A stretch of 64,000 nucleotides of DNA, from positions 160,590 through 224,589 of the forward strand of contig NZ_WWCN01000013.1 of the NCBI RefSeq assembly GCF_009857445.1. Direction: 5' to 3'. Both the position numbers and the translations under genes were made by a program. Every line of letters begins with the position of its first letter. Position 1 is the first letter of the stretch. Below, in pieces: positions 59,598-64,000 of the stretch. The DNA is from Duganella flavida (GTDB taxonomy: Bacteria; Pseudomonadota; Gammaproteobacteria; Burkholderiales; Burkholderiaceae_D). The notes beneath the pieces are model-generated. The model saw only the letters and a list, made by a program, of their open reading frames with translations, searched no databases and was not told where the DNA came from.

Positions 59598-62500
59598 ATG
59601 CGCATGCTTCCCCCGGGTTCGCCCCACAAGCTGGTTCCCCTGCTGTTGACCCTGGCAGTCAGCCAGGCCTACGCCGGCGATGTCAACCAATACGGCACAG
59701 CAGGTACGCCCGGTATCACCGGCGCCACGCCGGGCGCCAGCGGCAGCAACGGCGGCGTTGGCGGCAGCGGCACGGCGACCAATACCGGCGCCAGCGATAG
59801 TGGCACTACGGCGGCGTATGGCGGCAACGGTGGCAATGGCGGCAATGGCGCGGCCGGCAACAGCGGCGGCAACGGCGGCAATGCCGGTGCGGGCGGCAAT
59901 GGCGGCAGTGCGACGGCGCAAGGCGGCGCAGCGATGGTTGGCACTTCCGGCTATGTGAGCGTGGCCGCAGCGGGCGGAATGGGCGGCAGCAGCGGCACCC
60001 CAGGCGCAGCCGGTGTTGGCGCGCTCAACGGCTCGGGAGCGGCGGGTGGATTGGGCGGCACAGCCAACGCCATCGGCAGCCTGAACCTGACTAGCGCGTC
60101 CGGCTATAGCGCCTCGCTTAGTGTCAGCGGCAATGGCGGCAGTGGCGGCAGTGCTTATGGCAGCGGCGTGCGCGGTGGCGCAGGTGGCGAGGCCAGCAGC
60201 TCGGCCGCCATCCAGAGCGATGCGTACTACACCGGTGTCAACGTGACGCAAACCGGTGGCAGCGGCGGTGCCGGCTATGACGGCGCCAGCGGCGGCCAAG
60301 GCGCGCAATCGCTGCTGACCAACGGTATCAGCGGCACGGCCAGTGGCTATTACGGCGACATCACGCAAAACGCCAGTGCCGGCCACGGCGGCTACAGCGA
60401 CAGCGCGCAGGCCGGACACGGCGGCGCGGCCAATTCCAGCCTGACGCTGGCCACTTCGCTAGGTACCGCCTCTGCGCTGCGCAGCAACGCCAATGGCGGC
60501 AATGGCGGCAGTACCCAAACCGGCATTTCCGGCAATGGCGGCAATGGCAGCGCCGCGCTGACAGTGGGCTCGGTGCCGGCCGGCAGCCAGCTGAGCGGTT
60601 CAGCCACCAGTGTCGGCGGCTATGGCGGCAACGCCAGCAACGGCGGCCAGGCCGGTGTGGCAGGTAACGCCAATACCGAACTCCAGCTGAATGGCACCAA
60701 CAACATCAACGGCACCGGCTACAGCTACGGCGGTGCTGGCGGCAGCGTCAGCGGCGGTAGTGGCAACGGCCAGGCCGGCGGCAGCGCCAGCACCAACAGT
60801 CTGGGCCTGGCCGAGCAAAACCTGAGCTTGCAATCGTACTCCTCCGGCGGCAGCGGCGGACAGGGCTCGGGCGCCGGCAACAGCGGCGGCGTGGGCGGCA
60901 CGGCCAGCAGCACGGTCAGTGGTACCGCCAGCGGCGGCAGCGGCTCGATCTCGCTCTATACCGGCCAGACCGGCGGCAATGGCGGCAACGGCGTGAACGG
61001 CGCCAGCGGCGGCGCCGGCGCCAATAGCGTGGCCAATAATACGGCCAGCGGCAGCGCCGTAGGCTACGTGGGCCTGAGCCAGACTACTGGCGGCGGCAGC
61101 GGTGGCTCCAGCGACACCGGAACAGCCGGCAACGGCGGCAGCGCCGCTTCCACCCTCACGCTCAACGACAGCACCACCAGCAACCTGTCGCTCACCACCA
61201 ACAGCTACGGCGGCGCAGGCGGCCGCAGCGACAGCGGCGTCACCGGCCTGGGCGGCAGCGCCACCAGCACGGCCAGCGGTACCGCCGCCAATGGCTCGCT
61301 CAACGTCTCCAGCAGCGCCACCGGCGGCAATGGCGGCAGCGCCACCGGCGCCGGCAATGCCACCGGCCAAAACGGCGCCAGCGCGACGTCCACCGCCAGC
61401 GCAACCGGCGCCGGCGGCAACTACCAGTCAATCTACCTGAACGCCAACGCCACCGGCGGCAGCGGCGGCAACGGTTACGGCGCGGGCCAGCATGGCGGCG
61501 ATGGCGGCACGGCCAGCGCCAGCGGCAGCGCGCTGTCCAGTAGCAACGCCTACTTGCAAGCCAGCGTGGCGCAATACGGCGGCGCTGGCGGCAATGGCAG
61601 CGGCGGCGCCACCGGCGGACGCGGCGCCGATAGTGCCCTCAACAACGCCATCAGCGGTAGCACCAGCTACTATCTGCAGCTGGCGCAGGGCGCGGTGGGC
61701 GGCAATGGCGGCAATAGCGACGGCGCTGCGGCAGGCAACGGCGGCCACGCGGAATCGCAGCTGACGCTGTCCGACAGCAGCGCTGGTTCGCTGGTCATCA
61801 GCGCCCAGTCGATCGGCGGCAAAGGCGGCGATAGCAGCAACGCCACCAGCACCGGCGGCAATGGCGGCAACGGGCTGACGCTACTGAACGTCACCTCGAC
61901 CCGTACCGACTCCAGCCTGCAACTGACCGGCAACGCCAGCGGCGGCAACGGTGGCGCGGCGGTGGGCGCCGGCCAGACCGGCAGCGCCGGCAATGCCCGC
62001 AGCACAGTGAGCGGCACCAGCGCCGGCAGTGTCAGCCTGACCAGCAGTGCCAGCGGCGGTAACGGCGACAATGGCGTCAGCTGGCAAACCTACGGCGGCA
62101 CCGTACACGCCAGCGACGGTGGCAACGCCGTCAGCAGCGCCCAAGGTACGCTAACGGCAGGCTGGTCGGCGCAAGCCACCGCCAATGCCTACGGCGGCAA
62201 GGGCAGCATGGCCTACGGTGCCGGCCAGCGCGGCGGCAACGGCGGCAGCGCCGACAGCAGCGCCTCGGTGACCAGTACCGGCTGGGGCTATGCCACCACC
62301 AACAGCAATGGCGGCGCCGGGGGCGATGGCTACGGCGGCGCCGATGGCGGCAATGGCGCGGCCATCAATGTCACCAACACCGTCTCGGGCGCAGCCACCA
62401 GCGGCCTGAACCTGACGCAAAACGCCAGCGGCGGCAAAGGCGGCGACAGCACCACCGGCGCGGCCGGCACCGCTGGCGAAGCACGTTCCACCCTGAGTCT

Positions 62501-64000
62501 GAGCGGCGTATCGCAGCCGGAATTGACGCTCTCCGCCAACGCCGCCGGCGGCTACGGCGGCAGCAGCGGCAGCGGCGCCGGTAGCGTTGGCGCCAACGGC
62601 GTGGCGGCGGCCACCGTCAGCAGCAGCGCCAATGTGACCGCCAACAGCAGCGCCTACGGCGGGCGTGGCGGCAACAACGCCAACGGCGGCCAAGCCTCGG
62701 CACAATCGTCGGCCACGGCCAGCGGCAGCGCCAATGCCAGTGCCACGGCCAACGCCAGCGGCGGCACGGGCGGCGACAGCGATTCTTATCACGGCTTCCA
62801 GCTGGCGGCCGGCAATGGCGGCAGCGCCAGCGCCGGTGCGTGGGCGCAATCGGAGAGCGGCAACGCCTCCGCCAGCGCGTCGCTCAACGGCGGCAGTGGC
62901 GGCTACGGCTCGCAATCCAATAACGGCGGCGATGGTGCGCAGGCACAGGCCATCAACCTGGTCGGCGGCCACACCACCGGCAGCCTGAGCTTGTACCAGT
63001 CAGCGGTCGGCGGGCGCGGTGGCGATAGCTATACCGGCCAGGGTGGGCGCGGCGGCGATGCTCTGTCGCGCCTGACGTTAAGCGATGGCGACGCGGCCTC
63101 ACTGAACGCCAATGTCAACGCCAGCGGCGGCACCGGTGGCAGCGGTGGCACGGCCAGCGCGGCCGGCAATGCCAGCAGCGAACTGGTACTGGCGTCTACC
63201 CGCGCCGGCGCCAGCGTGACTGGCTACAGCACAGCCATCGGCGGCGCCGGCAGGGCTGGCGGCACCGCCAGTTCGGCGGACGGCGGCGCCGCCGACGCGC
63301 GCCTGCAACTGAACGGCAACGGCAATGTGAACGGCTACGTCACTGCGCGCGGCGGTCACGGCAACGAATACGATTCCTACTACGGCAGTGGCATCAACGG
63401 CAACGGCGGCGTCGCCAGCGCCAATGGCCTGGCCAGCGCCAGCGGCAACAACAACGCCAGCCTGAGCGTGACCGCCACCGGCGGCAACGGCGGCGGTGCA
63501 GGCAACGAGTCCCTGCAATCGGGCAATGGCGGCAGCGCCAGCGCCACTGGACGCGCGGTGTCGGACAGCGGCAACGCCAGCGTCTACCTGACTGTCAATG
63601 GCGGCAGCGGCGGCGGCAGCTACTACAACAGCTCTCCTGACGGGATTGCTGGCAACGGCGCCAGCATCACGCTGAACAATACGGTCTCGGGCAGTACCAG
63701 CGGCACGCTCAGCCTGACGCAGACGGCCAATGGCGGTAGCGGTGGCTACGGCTATCGCGCCGCACCGGGACTGGCCGGTGACGCCAGCTCCACCCTCACC
63801 CTGAGCGATACGCAGGCGGCCAGCCTGGCGCTATATGCCAACGCCAACGGCGGTGCGGGCGCCGGCACCAGCGGCACCCATGCCGTGACGGCCGGCGGCG
63901 CCGCCAGCGCCACGGTCAATGGCCAGGGCAATGGCTATGTCACGGTGGGCAGCAACGCCGTCGGCGGCAGCGGCGGCAGCAGCGGCTACGAACAACCGGG
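59598..64000 (+). CDS. Giant secreted glycine-rich repeat protein (partial, continues past window)
   Basis: The frame opens at ATG 59598 (GAAAGG upstream) and stays open to base 64000, giving at least 1,467 residues. Signal peptide to about residue 27 (LVPLLLTLAVSQAYA). The rest is Gly, Ala, Ser, Asn and Thr, with almost no Lys, Cys, Met or Trp. It is built from roughly 35 degenerate units of about 37-44 residues. Each opens with xGGxGG (SGGNGGAAVGAGQ, VGGRGGDSYTGQ, NGGSGGYGYRA), has a second GGxA turn, then alternating strand-like runs (SLTLSDSSAGSLVI) ending in a small residue. It is likely a beta-solenoid or polyglycine-type surface adhesin or matrix protein. The export route and C-terminal anchor lie beyond the window. 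Confidence 0.85.
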   Translation, partial: MRMLPPGSPHKLVPLLLTLAVSQAYAGDVNQYGTAGTPGITGATPGASGSNGGVGGSGTATNTGASDSGTTAAYGGNGGNGGNGAAGNSGGNGGNAGAGGNGGSATAQGGAAMVGTSGYVSVAAAGGMGGSSGTPGAAGVGALNGSGAAGGLGGTANAIGSLNLTSASGYSASLSVSGNGGSGGSAYGSGVRGGAGGEASSSAAIQSDAYYTGVNVTQTGGSGGAGYDGASGGQGAQSLLTNGISGTASGYYGDITQNASAGHGGYSDSAQAGHGGAANSSLTLATSLGTASALRSNANGGNGGSTQTGISGNGGNGSAALTVGSVPAGSQLSGSATSVGGYGGNASNGGQAGVAGNANTELQLNGTNNINGTGYSYGGAGGSVSGGSGNGQAGGSASTNSLGLAEQNLSLQSYSSGGSGGQGSGAGNSGGVGGTASSTVSGTASGGSGSISLYTGQTGGNGGNGVNGASGGAGANSVANNTASGSAVGYVGLSQTTGGGSGGSSDTGTAGNGGSAASTLTLNDSTTSNLSLTTNSYGGAGGRSDSGVTGLGGSATSTASGTAANGSLNVSSSATGGNGGSATGAGNATGQNGASATSTASATGAGGNYQSIYLNANATGGSGGNGYGAGQHGGDGGTASASGSALSSSNAYLQASVAQYGGAGGNGSGGATGGRGADSALNNAISGSTSYYLQLAQGAVGGNGGNSDGAAAGNGGHAESQLTLSDSSAGSLVISAQSIGGKGGDSSNATSTGGNGGNGLTLLNVTSTRTDSSLQLTGNASGGNGGAAVGAGQTGSAGNARSTVSGTSAGSVSLTSSASGGNGDNGVSWQTYGGTVHASDGGNAVSSAQGTLTAGWSAQATANAYGGKGSMAYGAGQRGGNGGSADSSASVTSTGWGYATTNSNGGAGGDGYGGADGGNGAAINVTNTVSGAATSGLNLTQNASGGKGGDSTTGAAGTAGEARSTLSLSGVSQPELTLSANAAGGYGGSSGSGAGSVGANGVAAATVSSSANVTANSSAYGGRGGNNANGGQASAQSSATASGSANASATANASGGTGGDSDSYHGFQLAAGNGGSASAGAWAQSESGNASASASLNGGSGGYGSQSNNGGDGAQAQAINLVGGHTTGSLSLYQSAVGGRGGDSYTGQGGRGGDALSRLTLSDGDAASLNANVNASGGTGGSGGTASAAGNASSELVLASTRAGASVTGYSTAIGGAGRAGGTASSADGGAADARLQLNGNGNVNGYVTARGGHGNEYDSYYGSGINGNGGVASANGLASASGNNNASLSVTATGGNGGGAGNESLQSGNGGSASATGRAVSDSGNASVYLTVNGGSGGGSYYNSSPDGIAGNGASITLNNTVSGSTSGTLSLTQTANGGSGGYGYRAAPGLAGDASSTLTLSDTQAASLALYANANGGAGAGTSGTHAVTAGGAASATVNGQGNGYVTVGSNAVGGSGGSSGYEQP

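Noticed and set aside
60600..62972. Long minus-strand frames opposite the glycine-rich gene (Ala/Val/Gly-rich)
   Set aside because: They are mirror products of the GGC/GCC repeat bias. Only the plus frame has a start with ribosome-binding site, a signal peptide and continuity over the whole region.
59598..64000. Tandem DNA repeat or CRISPR-like array in the glycine-rich gene
   Set aside because: The units differ widely at the DNA level and vary in length; the period is at the protein level and coding, with no constant repeats separated by unique spacers.

Overview
The window looks like chromosomal DNA of an Oxalobacteraceae member (Massilia/Duganella/Rugamonas-like betaproteobacterium). This is inferred from the high GC content, a phasin (polyhydroxyalkanoate storage), two PEP-CTERM exported proteins, large TonB-dependent receptors, and the housekeeping order rlmE-ftsH-folP-glmM divergent from yhbY, next to carA-carB-greA. 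No database search was possible; all family calls rest on motifs and remembered family features.

Layout. 1-7.4 kb: a truncated (window-edge) ethylene-receptor-type histidine kinase, three identical tRNA-Leu(CAG) genes around a PEP-CTERM gene, the divergent qorB/HxlR-regulator pair, a hybrid kinase with a degenerate receiver, and a diguanylate cyclase. 7.4-12 kb: a phasin, a perfect 25-bp hairpin, and a two-gene DNA-repair operon (FAN1-type VRR-NUC nuclease plus an XPD/DinG-like helicase with an N-terminal nuclease domain). 12-17 kb (minus strand): a tightly overlapping envelope-stress-type operon (LiaI-like, LiaF-like, LytS-like kinase, LytTR regulator, AraC regulator, C-terminally truncated FAD monooxygenase). 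It is preceded by two direct repeats spaced 21 bp that resemble LytTR sites. 17-24.7 kb: a LysR regulator, a hemolysin-III protein, then BlaI / M56-M23 fusion protease / TonB receptor in one operon, and a patatin. 24.7-30.6 kb: a cNMP-binding/thioredoxin-reductase-like protein, a lipoprotein, L-asparaginase, a flavin reductase-type protein, an acetyltransferase, and a small AT-richer patch (two YeeE/YedE sulfur-transport halves and an unknown gene) beside tRNA-Arg. 30.6-42 kb: tRNA-Arg, tRNA-Pro and conserved housekeeping genes. 42-44.3 kb: a PEP-CTERM protein, a GlcG/HbpS protein and a patatin lipoprotein.

44.3-59.5 kb is the most coherent accessory system: a complete-looking locus for capture and catabolism of alpha-linked N-acetylgalactosamine. 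A TonB receptor and two different candidate alpha-N-acetylgalactosaminidases (GH109-like and GH31-like) are transcribed leftward. AgaS, a ROK sugar kinase, AgaZ, the DeoR regulator AgaR, AgaA and an MFS sugar porter are transcribed rightward. The divergent control region holds eight CTTTC/GAAAG pentamers (the AgaR core motif known from other proteobacteria) around two good sigma-70 promoters. Inferred flow: outer-membrane uptake, periplasmic release of GalNAc, import by the porter (which has a large extra periplasmic loop), phosphorylation, deacetylation, deamination/isomerisation to tagatose-6-P. The aldolase catalytic subunit is not in the window.

59.6-64 kb is the start of a giant secreted glycine-rich protein (at least 1,467 residues, running off the window). 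It is built from roughly 35 degenerate units of about 37-44 residues, each opening with a GGxGG-type module and ending in a short strand-like segment.
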